This document shows positions 54,644 to 64,000 of a stretch of 64,000 nt of DNA, piece by piece (position 1 is the stretch's first letter; the number at the start of each line of letters is the position of its first letter). Made by a program: the position numbers and the translations under genes. The notes beneath the pieces were generated by a model that worked only from the letters and a program-made list of their open reading frames with translations, ran no database searches and was not told the origin of the DNA. This DNA comes from Sporopachydermia quercuum (lineage: Eukaryota > Ascomycota > Sporopachydermiomycetes > Sporopachydermiales > Sporopachydermiaceae): contig BCGN01000007.1 in the NCBI GenBank assembly GCA_001599295.1, positions 1,229,791-1,293,790 on the forward strand, read 5' to 3'.

Positions 54644-57600
54644 ATGAGCGGAACGTACAGCCTAATTCAGCCTCCAGAAATGCCCGATGTGCTAACCGGT
54701 GCCGCTTCTTGCTTAGAACAGTCAATTATATATGTACATGGCGGGGTCCTTGGCTCACTTCCGATACAGCAGTGCACACTAACTGAAATAGGAAAGTGTT
54801 ATGGTGGGGCCGCCCAATCCGCAAACACTAGAACAACCCCCGAAAGCGGATACTCCGAATCGGAGAAACTTCCGGGATCAGAATTGGGTTCAGTTGGATC
54901 CACTGCTGGAGCCGAGATCAGAATAGAAAGCGGAACAAGCGGGGCGGACGACATTCCCTCTATCTCTGACGAACTTTATTTCCTAAATATAATAGAACGC
55001 AACTGGGTTCGTGTCAAGCCGAACCGGAATAGCCCGAAACCATGTAAACGGTTCTTCCACTCAATTGCTGCGAGTAAAAGCTGTCTGTACCTTTATGGCG
55101 GGGTGACTTGGGTTGATTCCGGTGGAGACCCCCCAAATGACCCATCAGATCTCAATCAGGATGTTGATCTTGGCCCACAAAACCCTAAGTCGGATGGAAC
55201 GAGCACCAGCCGCGGAATAACGAGAAATTTAAAGGTCCTGAACGACTTTTGGATGTTTGACCTTCTGAAAAACTGCTGGTATGAGATTCAACCCCAAACA
55301 TCCGAGGGAGACGGAGAAGAATCAGAGTTAGAATTTCGGATGACCCCACGGTTTGGACACAAAGTGATGATTGTCCCAAATCTGCCCTACACGTTATTAC
55401 TTGATTCGTCACTATCCTACCATATTGGGAATTTAGCGTTGGCCAGACCATTAGAAGAAGACTATTTTAGTATAAGCGACTACGGGGTAGCAAGTAGCAC
55501 AACCGACACAACGGAAACAAGCGGATCAATCGAAAGCGGGGTAAACTCCAATTCTAATTCTAGTAGCTTCACAAATCGAACTTTCAACGGAATTCTCCTT
55601 ATTGGAGGCCGCGATAGTTCCGACTATGACATAAACGAACTATCAATATTCAATATCGGCAGCGGGGCCTGGGTTACGAGCGGGGTCAAACTCTATCAGG
55701 AATTAGATGCTGGATATTCCGATGATCCGCGGTTATCCCCCACATCCATGCATCCCCAATTAAGTAATATAGGCGAGGTGGATTTCACTGTTGGCTCAAG
55801 TTTAGTGAGCTATTACTGTGGAGGCTATTTTGGAGATAATAATGACGGTAATAGCGAGAAAACCGGAAACGATACCAACAAGAACGGAGACAATAGAAAT
55901 AATGGGACACAACACGCGTGTTTAATTGCCTTTTGTGGCAAGCGAAGATCTGCAGCTCATGCCCTGCATGGCCAACTTTCAACCACAAAGTCATACATGG
56001 CCCCGCAATTACTCGCATTCCCTCTTAAATACAACGCATCCAAAATCACCGGCTCAGCTCTGCAAAAATATAACGGAACGCAATTACCCCGCATCGGAGA
56101 TATCGTTAATATCTCGGGGGGTGTCTATGGAGACTATATTCTTATTGCGGGGACAGTGGTGTCTCAAAACTCGTATAGTATTTATTTGTACCATATAAAA
56201 ACGGGCTCTTGGTCGTTATTTGATGAGGACTACTATGATGCGGGGTTTAACGAGGTCAACTCGGGAGCATTTGGTGCGGTACCGGGAACAGGAACGGGAA
56301 CCGGGGCAAATAGCGGGGAGGAGAGACCTGCTGGTTCAGGAATTTTGAGCGGGAAAATGTATGAAGCAGTGAATAGCCCGTTTAATGGCTCGGGAGAGAG
56401 TAGTGAGGAAAATAGCCCAAGTGAGGAAAGTCAACCCGTAAGCGGGGTAGTTAGCATGGCAGTAAAGAAACTGAAAGAGCTAAACATTGCCGAGACGGAC
56501 GAAATCAGAGAGATGTCTCCTGATTTTGGTAATAAATCACCGGAAAAGGGAGGAGAAGGTTTGCAACAAGGGCTTTTACAAAACCCAAAAATCGGATCGG
56601 GACCCAAATCGGGCCAAGTAACCGAGAAAAGTTCTCTATTAGATAATACAGTGCAGCCTATTTCCTCCGAACAAGATAAACCTACCCTCCAAACATCCAG
56701 GTCCTCGTTACCTCCCGCGGAGCCCCTCTTTTTGGCATCCGCAGGGGTCTCCACCAGCTCTGTTGAGCCCCTCGGAACGCTGTGCCACAAATCACAAACA
56801 TTTATTTGGAAGTCTCACCACAAAATTATAACTTTGGGGACAAAGACATTACCCCGCAGCCCATCGGGGATTTATTTCCTTTCTAGGCCATTCACGCAAA
56901 CATTTTCTGATATGGCAGTTGTTGATTTATTAACAAATGGGGTAATTTCGCTCGAAACAGGAATCTTCTCCCCGGAAGCTTATTCTTTAGGAAAAGACTC
57001 CCTATACCGCTTTGGGAACTACATTTCCGATTTCGAACTAATAAGCGGTGAAAATAAGCGAATCCCCGCATCTATGCGTATATTAAGGTTCCGGTGGGGT
57101 AAATACTTTGAAACCTTATTACAAGAAGCGTATGAAGATAGTGTAGCACAGTTTCTAACATGTGATGAGGAATTAAGAGAGAAACGGCAGAGAATACTGC
57201 TTAATCAGGAAAGAAGAAGACGAGGGGCTGGCGGGGCCATGAGCGGGGTCAGTAGCCAACTGGGAAGCCGAAGTGGAGGTGTAAGCAGTAGTACAAACTC
57301 GCGATTTGCTAGTACCTCTTCTTATAGCTCAAACCTAAACTTTAATGACCAAAAAAGAGGTGTAAGCAGAAGTGGAAGCCGCAGCCGGAGCGGGAGCGGA
57401 AACGGAAGCGGCGTATTCGGATTTAACCCGATAAATAGACGCTCTTCCAGCTTATTTTCGTCTAGAACTCCGTCTTTAAGCGGAGCAAGTGTCCCAATGG
57501 GCGGGCCGGGCTTCGGACCTTCCTTTGCATCTGGAAGTGGAAGTGGAATTGGCCCCGGAAGCGTGAGCGGAACAACTTCCTCACTAGGAAACGCCACTAG

Positions 57601-59899
57601 TGGATCGGGCGGGGCCAGAAACTCTATTTTCCGTGCGTCCTATTTAGACGATCCACATGAAATCATGACGCGGAAATTACTGGCCAATCTGGAGGAAAGT
57701 ACTCCGAATTCCATTCACAAAAGGTACCGCCATTCAATAGCGGCCGCTTCCGGTTCCGTTTCGGCCTCAGTTTCCGGGTCCGGCACCGGCTTGAATGTCC
57801 CGCATCTGAACCCTCATTTGTCCCATTTACCCCATAATTTAAGTCTCGGCAAGAAAACCCGGTCCAAATCCATCGTGAGTAGCGGAGTATTTGGTGATTT
57901 GAACACGGTTCATCGGCATCGGCATCGGCATAGCTCCGTGGGGGATCCCGTCGTCGCGGTTAGCGGGGTCAGCGGGACAAGTGGGGTCTCCAGCACCTCT
58001 ACCGCTGGTAACGCATACCAATGGGGAAATAACCCTGCGACCTCTATTGCCTCTTCCAGCACTATCAACCCAACTCTATTATCCAATAACTACCCCACTC
58101 CAACTATTCCCCTCCCGCAACTACACCTCGCTGCTCCTTCTCCTTCCGGCTCCCCTTCTCCCTTGCCCTCCGGTTTCCCCCCCTCAATGGAACCTTTTCT
58201 AATTCCACGGGCTTTATACTTGCCGTTCCCCACCGAAACCATCCTGGCTTTACTAGAGTTTCTATACTGTTCAACCTTAAACCCCGCATGCTCCCTTGGA
58301 ATGGTTTTAGAGTTGTATCTTATGGCTAAACACTATAATATAGTAAGCTTAAAGTCTCGGATCATTGTTATTTTGGAAGGATTGCTGTCGGCATGTGAAG
58401 GGTTTGTTACCCAAGTAAGCGAAGTGAGTGGAATGAGCGGAACAGCTGACAACCCCCTTAATCTAAACGGATTCCGGAGCGAATTGGACAAATCCAGTAA
58501 CTCGAAAGCAGGGGAACTTAATGGTGAAGCAGGTCCCACTTTGGGCCCCATCCTGACCGGAAAACCCCGCTCCGAGAGAGAGAGCGACCCACATTTACTT
58601 TCCCTGACTCTGTTGTCACAAATGACAAACTCAAATGACCAACANCGACGGGGTTCGGTACTTCTTCAGGCGAGAAATGGCGGAGCCGGTGGGGTTGGCG
58701 GAGTCCCTAAAGCTCGGCACAGTAGCACAAACTCTATTACAAACATATACGGCTTCGATCATATGCAAATGCTCAGAAAGGCAAGCCGAGCAAGTATTTC
58801 ATCTAGTTATAGCGGGGCAACATCGGATGACTCTACCGGGACTGGGCGAGGCAGCGGAAGCGGAATCGGGAACGGGACAAATGCCAGTACCTCACATTCC
58901 TTCTCCACATTTTCTCGGTCCCAAGTGCCGAGCTTAGGTTTAACCTCGGAATCTCAAACAGTGGGGATCAGCTTGAAAAAACTTTCGGATCGGATAGCAA
59001 GGATGAGTTTCGGAAAACAGGATGCGGGGAACGCGGCGTCTTCTGGTATTAGTAGCGAAGAATACGAAGAAATGATGGCTGGAGTGGAGATGATTCATGA
59101 TATTTTAGTGTTGGCGGGGGATTTTGAGTTGATGGTGCGGACGTTGCGTGTCATAGATTTGGAACGGGCAAGAGGGGTAAGCGGAAATAGCGGGACAAGT
59201 GGCACTAAGAATTCAAATGGGAAGAAATTTTCTGTTTCTGGTAATGGTGCAGGGATTGTGATGAATGACACAGGTAAAGTACAACCACAACCACAAATGC
59301 GAACCGATGTGAGCGGGGCAAAATTTAATTTCAACCTCAATTCTAATAAGCAGGTTGCCCCGCTAAATTCCCCACCAACTGCGCCAATGAATTCCACATC
59401 AAGCAACTCCGACGACTTCCCAAATAGGAAAAACAATTCCCTAACTGGGAACTCGACCTCCTCCTCAAACCCAACCCCAATCTCCCGAGCCCGGAACTTT
59501 ATTGACAAAACCGTAATCGGCGGACCGATGATTGTCGGAAGAGGAATGGGTTTACATGGTGGCGGTGCCAGTTTTAGGTTCCGCAACCCGGATTTAACTT
59601 CCCGAAGGGAGAAAGACCGAAATAGTCCAATAAGCGACAGTGGAGTTGGCGGGGTAAGCGGGGTAGGCGGAGGAATGGTGGCCCAAGCGGAAGAAGAAGA
59701 AGGAGGCAGTAAAGGAATATACAGTAATAACAATGCTACAGTGTCGACATTAGGGTTAGTGACAAGTACCCAATTTGGCAGTGGGGAAGATGGGAGAAGC
59801 GGGGATATTTTCCCGTTTCCGAGTAATACCCAAAGCAGTAATAACAATACACGTACCACGAGGAGGAAGTTTCTGTTTATGAATAAAAAGAAGAAATAG
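54644..59899 (+). CDS. MDS3: MDS3/PMD1-type Kelch-repeat regulator
   Basis: 1751 residues (S. cerevisiae Pmd1 1753, Mds3 1487), intronless. Mds3/Pmd1 are Kelch proteins that repress early meiotic genes in S. cerevisiae; C. albicans Mds3 acts in TOR-linked growth, pH response and filamentation. N-terminal Kelch blades are visible as IIYVHGGVLGSL, CLYLYGGVTW, LKVLNDFWMFDLLKNCWYEI, GILLIGGRDSSDYDINELSI and GSGAWV, followed by SYYCGGYFG. The middle is low-complexity Ser/Gly-rich. A BTB-like helical segment lies near 1185-1250 (PFPTETILALLEFLYCST, then LYLMAKHYNIVSLKSRI), typical of this family. The late region has EEMMAGVEMIHDILVLAGDF. The genome appears to have one gene where S. cerevisiae has two; which paralog name fits is arbitrary. 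Same orientation as EFG1, about 2 kb upstream of it. Confidence 0.85.
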   Translation: MSGTYSLIQPPEMPDVLTGAASCLEQSIIYVHGGVLGSLPIQQCTLTEIGKCYGGAAQSANTRTTPESGYSESEKLPGSELGSVGSTAGAEIRIESGTSGADDIPSISDELYFLNIIERNWVRVKPNRNSPKPCKRFFHSIAASKSCLYLYGGVTWVDSGGDPPNDPSDLNQDVDLGPQNPKSDGTSTSRGITRNLKVLNDFWMFDLLKNCWYEIQPQTSEGDGEESELEFRMTPRFGHKVMIVPNLPYTLLLDSSLSYHIGNLALARPLEEDYFSISDYGVASSTTDTTETSGSIESGVNSNSNSSSFTNRTFNGILLIGGRDSSDYDINELSIFNIGSGAWVTSGVKLYQELDAGYSDDPRLSPTSMHPQLSNIGEVDFTVGSSLVSYYCGGYFGDNNDGNSEKTGNDTNKNGDNRNNGTQHACLIAFCGKRRSAAHALHGQLSTTKSYMAPQLLAFPLKYNASKITGSALQKYNGTQLPRIGDIVNISGGVYGDYILIAGTVVSQNSYSIYLYHIKTGSWSLFDEDYYDAGFNEVNSGAFGAVPGTGTGTGANSGEERPAGSGILSGKMYEAVNSPFNGSGESSEENSPSEESQPVSGVVSMAVKKLKELNIAETDEIREMSPDFGNKSPEKGGEGLQQGLLQNPKIGSGPKSGQVTEKSSLLDNTVQPISSEQDKPTLQTSRSSLPPAEPLFLASAGVSTSSVEPLGTLCHKSQTFIWKSHHKIITLGTKTLPRSPSGIYFLSRPFTQTFSDMAVVDLLTNGVISLETGIFSPEAYSLGKDSLYRFGNYISDFELISGENKRIPASMRILRFRWGKYFETLLQEAYEDSVAQFLTCDEELREKRQRILLNQERRRRGAGGAMSGVSSQLGSRSGGVSSSTNSRFASTSSYSSNLNFNDQKRGVSRSGSRSRSGSGNGSGVFGFNPINRRSSSLFSSRTPSLSGASVPMGGPGFGPSFASGSGSGIGPGSVSGTTSSLGNATSGSGGARNSIFRASYLDDPHEIMTRKLLANLEESTPNSIHKRYRHSIAAASGSVSASVSGSGTGLNVPHLNPHLSHLPHNLSLGKKTRSKSIVSSGVFGDLNTVHRHRHRHSSVGDPVVAVSGVSGTSGVSSTSTAGNAYQWGNNPATSIASSSTINPTLLSNNYPTPTIPLPQLHLAAPSPSGSPSPLPSGFPPSMEPFLIPRALYLPFPTETILALLEFLYCSTLNPACSLGMVLELYLMAKHYNIVSLKSRIIVILEGLLSACEGFVTQVSEVSGMSGTADNPLNLNGFRSELDKSSNSKAGELNGEAGPTLGPILTGKPRSERESDPHLLSLTLLSQMTNSNDQXRRGSVLLQARNGGAGGVGGVPKARHSSTNSITNIYGFDHMQMLRKASRASISSSYSGATSDDSTGTGRGSGSGIGNGTNASTSHSFSTFSRSQVPSLGLTSESQTVGISLKKLSDRIARMSFGKQDAGNAASSGISSEEYEEMMAGVEMIHDILVLAGDFELMVRTLRVIDLERARGVSGNSGTSGTKNSNGKKFSVSGNGAGIVMNDTGKVQPQPQMRTDVSGAKFNFNLNSNKQVAPLNSPPTAPMNSTSSNSDDFPNRKNNSLTGNSTSSSNPTPISRARNFIDKTVIGGPMIVGRGMGLHGGGASFRFRNPDLTSRREKDRNSPISDSGVGGVSGVGGGMVAQAEEEEGGSKGIYSNNNATVSTLGLVTSTQFGSGEDGRSGDIFPFPSNTQSSNNNTRTTRRKFLFMNKKKK

Positions 59900-61880
59900 T
59901 GACGAAAAGGGAAGGAAAATGAGGGTAGGTTACTTTTTAAGGAAGAATCAGACCTTATTAGGCCACAGGACCAGAGACGCGAAACTTTTAGTAGCTATTT
60001 TTTTATTAGGAAGTTATCCCGAGCCGAAATTGTCAGAAATGGCGTGTATCTTTGCATCTATTAGTTCTAGTTACTGATTATGTGATATTTTAATGTCTCC
60101 TGAATTAACCCTCTTTCTTAGTGTTTTATGATTATGTAAATCTTTATTTCACTAAACAAAGTATAAACATGTACAAGTGTTATACAAAAGTGTTGAGAGG
60201 TGTAAACAATTAATACTGCTAAAAGGAGCTATTTATATGCATAAGCATTATTTATGCGTATAGAACCAAAACCTGAATTTTTTTTTGGAGAAATCATGAA
60301 TATGTTCATATAACTCACGAAATGCATTAGATTCTATAATCCTTGATAGCAATCGGGAACAGACTCCAATAATGTTCCATTCCCAATGTTACACAGTAGT
60401 ACCAAATATTCATGGATTAGTTTTCCCTACATCATGCATAAACTTTAGCTTGCATATGCATAAAGCTAAAATGTATCCGCAATTAACTCATATGCAGGCA
60501 TTCTATTGGTTGCTTACAGGTGCATGCATGATAAGAGTCCTGATATAAAGTTGAAGTTTAATAGGTCATATGCATGCCATACGTCGGAATTTAATAAGGT
60601 TTAGGCAATATTAGGAATAAAGTTTTGAGGAGGAGAAGTGAAATATTTCCCAATGTTTAGCTCTGCCATATAACTGCCTAATATGTGCATAAGCAGTAAA
60701 TTGAAAGATAGTGAGAGAAAACAGGACGAGGGCAAGGACAAAAGAATTTTTGAATGTCATTTTAAACAAAATTTTACTTCTATTTGATAGGGGAAATGAA
60801 ACCTGATTTTGTATATTTTGAGGTAGTTATATAAGTATCAAATAGTCACATCCACCCTCAACTTATGCATATGCATGTACATGTAACTAACTTGTGCTTA
60901 CANAGAATTTCAAGTGTTATAGTTGCCCTAATATGGAAATAAATGCAAACCTAGCTATAAACCCAATTTCCCAACTCTAACCCTCCTTTATTCCTCCTCT
61001 TATATTTGTAATTCAACTACAATTTAAATATGCCACCTCCCCCATCCTTGCAGCACTCTGCTTCATTTTCGCATATTTCTTTCTTTTCCTCTTCCTGTTC
61101 TTGTTCTTGTTGATAGTTGATTTGTTATTGGTTTTATATACCATCATTATAATTAGAAAGTGAAGAATTTGCTATTATAATTAATAGTATATTTCATAAA
61201 TCATAATAGAATCAAGAAATTGGTTATATAAAGTATGTTGTGTGTTGTATTATGATTATGAGTGATTACATGATATGGTCAAAGAGCGCCAGGGAGATGA
61301 GAAAGAGAACAAAGGAAAGGAAGTAAAGTTCAGGCATAATGCTGTTTACTGTGCTCTAAGCATAGCATTACATTACAGGAATGAAACACACGATGGTGAT
61401 ATTGTTGCAATTAAAAGGCCTATGAATTGTATGGTTGATTCATTATAAGGAATGTCAAATTAATGGATATGAGTGGAGAAGGTGAATATGTGCATAAGTT
61501 TCTGACGAGATGTTGCTATGTTTTGTGGTTGTTATTACGTGTTTGTGTTTGAGCTTTAAAGCTTAATATCATGCACTACCATGCTTTTATTATTAGATAA
61601 CGTGATATCATTAATATATCCTCCAGTTACAAACTGTTATCATATTGCGGTATCGTTCGTGTTATCATGAATTAAATAGTGTTGATCGTTATATGGATTC
61701 TTTGCTGTTGATACGTTTTTGTGTTTATGACTGGTGGCCATGTTCGTGTTTGACATCATTGAGGCTTTGTGCCATTGCCTAAAGTTATCTCCTACTGCCA
61801 ATCTCTCTTTAGGTCCCTATTTATCACTAACATCCTCATTACATCCTCACATTTCTCGCATANTAACCCCACATTTCTAG
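59900..61880. promoter_or_regulatory. 2-kb regulatory region upstream of EFG1
   Basis: No gene. The part from 60230 to 60880 is dense in TATGCATA-type palindromes (separate entry). A pyrimidine-rich stretch ending CTTTAG at about 61812 could be the acceptor of a 5'-UTR intron, which would fit the long leaders known for EFG1-type genes, but no donor was fixed. Confidence 0.6.
60236..60877 (+). promoter_or_regulatory. Cluster of TATGCATA-type sites
   Basis: Exact TATGCATA at 60236-60243, 60455-60462 and 60864-60871. Near matches: TATGCGTA 60253, CATGCATA 60433, GCATGCAT near 60522, TATGCATG 60569 and 60870, TGTGCATA 60684; another TGTGCATA at 61489. From base composition an exact 8-mer is expected about twice per 64 kb. 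TATGCATA is a reported Efg1-binding sequence in C. albicans, and the next gene encodes an Efg1-type APSES protein, suggesting autoregulation. Confidence 0.55.
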
Positions 61881-63320
61881 ATGACATCGGCCACTCCAAC
61901 AAATTCAACCCCCGCTCAAGAAGCTTCTACTCCGCAACCAGTCGGTGTACAAACTCCTTCAAATAACCCCAACAACATCGCAAACGCTTCCGCTACTCCA
62001 ACCGCCTCAAACAATCCTGCCAACCCCGCCAACCCCGCGAACCCTAACTACGGCTTATCCTACCCTGGAATGATGTACCCCGCCCCAGGGCCCCACCCGA
62101 AAATCTCAATTACCCATTGGGACGACGAAAACACCGCCTGCTACCAAGTAGAAGTCAACGGAGTTACCGTTGCCCGCCGAGAAGACACAAACTTCATCAA
62201 CGGAACAAAATTACTCAATGTGGCTAAAATGACCCGAGGAAGAAGGGACGGAATTCTAAAAGCGGAGAAAGTCAGGTACGTGGTTAAAGTAGGATCTATG
62301 CATTTGAAAGGGGTTTGGATCCCTTTTGATAGGGCATATGATTTAGCAGTTAAAGAAGGAATTGCCAATGATTTACAGTTGCTATTTGCACCAGACATTA
62401 AAACCTTATTAAATGCCCAGCAGCCAATACCCGCAATGGGATGGCACCCTGCACTTGGGTTCGGATTAGCCCCTCCCCCGCCAATGGGCGCCTATGATGG
62501 ACTTGGCGGGTTATCTGATCCCAATATTAACCCTAATTTGACTAAAGAGGGTAAAAACGGAGTCGATTCTGTATTAGGAGCCGTTGGTGGCGTAATGCCA
62601 AACACACCTGCGGGGTATTATAACCCATATAGAGCCCCTCCTCCTTATTACTCTTATTATCCCTACGGTTATATGATGCCCCCACCTCCACCTCCCCAAG
62701 GCAATTCCGGTGCCCCAAATGTTAATACCGGCGCCCCAAATAACGGTCTTGGAACTCCTGGCGGAAGCGGCAACGCAGGTGGACCTGGCGGCTATCAAAT
62801 ACCACCTATGCCCTATGGATATATGCCTAGCCCATATGGGATGACTGCGCCGCCAAATATGGGTTTAGGTTTGAACCCAAACAATAGCAATCAGAGTGGT
62901 TCAAGCGTGTCTAGTAATAGTAAAAATCAAAGTAATAGTGGTAACACGAACACGAATAGTCAAGGCGGTAATGGCAGTACAAATACAAACAGTGGTAATT
63001 CAAGCACTAATAATCAAAGTGGTGGTAGTGGTACTAATGCCACGAACGCTAATAATAATTCAGCCACAAATACCCCTGCTACACCAACTTCTGTCTCAAA
63101 CGCTAACTCAACCTCTAATAGCTCTGCATCAGCAGCTTTCCCAGGACAAACTTTCCCAGTTCAATCCGGAGGTTTGTGGCCTACCGGAAGCGGAGACGGA
63201 GGGGTAAATGAGGGGGATAAGGTTGTAGATGTAAACAAACCTGAGGAGGACGGAGATGAAGTTGTTTTTACCACTGGGGATGAGACCGTTTATGGTCGAA
63301 GAAAGCGCAGTAAGAACTAA
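61881..63320 (+). CDS. EFG1: APSES transcription factor, EFG1/PHD1/SOK2/StuA family
   Basis: 479 residues, intronless coding region. Regulators of this family control hyphal growth, pseudohyphae and sporulation downstream of cAMP-PKA. The APSES DNA-binding domain lies at about 75-180: [65 protein letters not shown] and LLFAPDI, all strongly conserved. The domain is preceded by an Ala/Asn/Pro-rich leader with [11 protein letters not shown] and followed by a Pro/Gly/Tyr-rich stretch ([19 protein letters not shown]) and a long Asn/Ser/Gly/Thr tract of prion-like composition (about 330-425), as in Efg1 proteins that form condensates. The C-terminus ends in a basic RRKRSKN, a possible nuclear-localisation signal. 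EFG1 is used as family label; the PHD1/SOK2 names would be equivalent. Confidence 0.93.
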   Translation: MTSATPTNSTPAQEASTPQPVGVQTPSNNPNNIANASATPTASNNPANPANPANPNYGLSYPGMMYPAPGPHPKISITHWDDENTACYQVEVNGVTVARREDTNFINGTKLLNVAKMTRGRRDGILKAEKVRYVVKVGSMHLKGVWIPFDRAYDLAVKEGIANDLQLLFAPDIKTLLNAQQPIPAMGWHPALGFGLAPPPPMGAYDGLGGLSDPNINPNLTKEGKNGVDSVLGAVGGVMPNTPAGYYNPYRAPPPYYSYYPYGYMMPPPPPPQGNSGAPNVNTGAPNNGLGTPGGSGNAGGPGGYQIPPMPYGYMPSPYGMTAPPNMGLGLNPNNSNQSGSSVSSNSKNQSNSGNTNTNSQGGNGSTNTNSGNSSTNNQSGGSGTNATNANNNSATNTPATPTSVSNANSTSNSSASAAFPGQTFPVQSGGLWPTGSGDGGVNEGDKVVDVNKPEEDGDEVVFTTGDETVYGRRKRSKN

Positions 63321-63716
63321 CCGTTTTGGAGGGATATGTGATGGGTTTTGTGGTAGTTGATATATTAATGTTTTTTGTTATTTGTATAATGTATTTTAGC
63401 TAAATAAAGATTGGTTAGGCAGAAAATGCCGATATTTTATCAAACAAATGAAGTAGAATGCTGAGTTCTTTCGGTTGTAGGCAAATAGTGGACATACTGG
63501 CAAAGTGGCATGAAAAGCAAATAACTCTTNATGTATTAGAAGGTGCAAAAAAAATCAAATAAGAAAGTATATACGAAATTAGGCAACCATATACCGAGGC
63601 AACCAAAATAGCTTAATGAAACAAAAACAACAAAAGCCGGTTTCATCTAGGTTAAGTCATATAATTCTTGCCTTTCTTTACTTCAACTTGCTAAGGCATA
63701 TTACCTACTAAATTAC
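63321..63716. other. Convergent intergenic region
   Basis: 3' flanks of EFG1 and the partial minus-strand gene; no gene seen. Confidence 0.5.
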
Positions 63717-64000
63717 CTAATTACCTCCAACACTCCAAACTTCTCTCTCATCCTCATACAAATCACTAAACATTGCCTCAGAATCTCCACCTGCTTCAAT
63801 TCTTTCTCTCTCAACTGCCGCAAGTCTAATTGCAACTCTTTGTGTATATTCTTTAATACTTCTGACTTGAATTACCTTACCACAATTACTTGTGACAGTA
63901 GTAACTTTGCCTGAGTCACTAATTTCGTTTAGCCAGGTATTAAATGTAGACATACTTTCCTCGTCAACTAGATTAAACAAAGCAAGGTAAGCCTTTTCTG
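63717..64000 (-). CDS. C-terminus of an unrecognised protein, cut by the window end
   Basis: The frame is open from base 64000 to a TAG at 63717-63719, so this is the last 94 or so codons of a gene that begins outside the window. Visible residues include EKAYLALFNLVDEES, TFNTWLNEISDSGKV, then IKEYTQRVAIRLAAVERER and a Glu/Asp-rich end, LYEDEREVWSVGGN. It looks soluble and helical. No family recognised. Confidence 0.6.
   Translation of the reverse strand, partial: EKAYLALFNLVDEESMSTFNTWLNEISDSGKVTTVTSNCGKVIQVRSIKEYTQRVAIRLAAVERERIEAGGDSEAMFSDLYEDEREVWSVGGN

Noticed and set aside
59095-59859. 254-codon open frame antisense to MDS3
   Set aside because: Proline/leucine-rich shadow of the Gly/Ser-rich sense strand, no independent support.
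1-64000. Transposons, retroelements or horizontally acquired gene clusters
   Set aside because: No transposase, reverse transcriptase, integrase or capsid motif and no long terminal repeats were seen; the window looks like ordinary core chromosome.

Overview
The window is nuclear DNA from an ascomycete yeast (Saccharomycotina). The evidence is fungal-specific genes (a WSC cell-wall sensor, a bifunctional TRP3, a Zn2Cys6 regulator, an APSES regulator, MDS3, ATG1, a CENP-K/Sim4-like kinetochore protein) and short introns with GTATGT or GTAAGT donors and mostly TACTAAC-like branch sites. About half of the recognisable genes are spliced and a CTNNBL1 homologue is present, which points to an early-diverging, relatively intron-rich yeast rather than a Saccharomycetaceae species (inference). 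CTG occupies conserved leucine positions in ARP2 and TRP3, arguing against the CTG-Ser clade. Isolated N bases are scattered through the sequence; one codon they touch is still readable (TCN, the catalytic Ser of the lipase-like protein).

Layout. 0-10.9 kb: WSC sensor (+), tRNA-Ala(CGC) (-), SYF2 (-, 3 exons) divergent from a CTNNBL1 homologue (+, 2 exons), an LDAH-type hydrolase (+) and a TANGO2/NRDE protein (-, 3 exons). 11-17.6 kb: mostly empty, with one unrecognised two-exon gene at 12.7-13.3 kb followed by a 4.3-kb gene desert. 17.6-29 kb: SAC1 (+, 5 exons) convergent with TRP3 (-, 3 exons), MPS1 (+), traces of an unrecognised spliced gene (-) and ARP2 (-, 2 exons). 29.9-43.5 kb: a NUP159/NUP214-like nucleoporin (+, 3 exons, one 763-nt intron), CENP-K-like (-) divergent from TIM8 (+, 4 exons), ATG1 (+) and a YIP4/YIPF6 protein (+). 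44.3-64 kb: a large Zn2Cys6 regulator (-), an EIS1-like eisosome protein (-), two possible small genes, MDS3/PMD1 (+), the EFG1/StuA-type APSES regulator (+) and the C-terminus of an unrecognised gene (-) cut by the window end.

Many reading frames were rebuilt by joining exons at donor/branch/acceptor signals and checking that the phase closes exactly and that family motifs reappear (for example SYF2 regains its ERGTA-type end, TRP3 its GICMGEQC nucleophile elbow, TIM8 its twin CX3C). These are manual models. Functionally the window is mostly housekeeping. Two groupings stand out: two spliceosome-associated genes sharing one divergent promoter (SYF2/CTNNBL1), and neighbouring MDS3 and EFG1, both tied to morphogenesis in other yeasts, with a cluster of TATGCATA-type sites between them that resembles the Efg1 recognition sequence. 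No transposon, retroelement, CRISPR array or rRNA gene was recognised.
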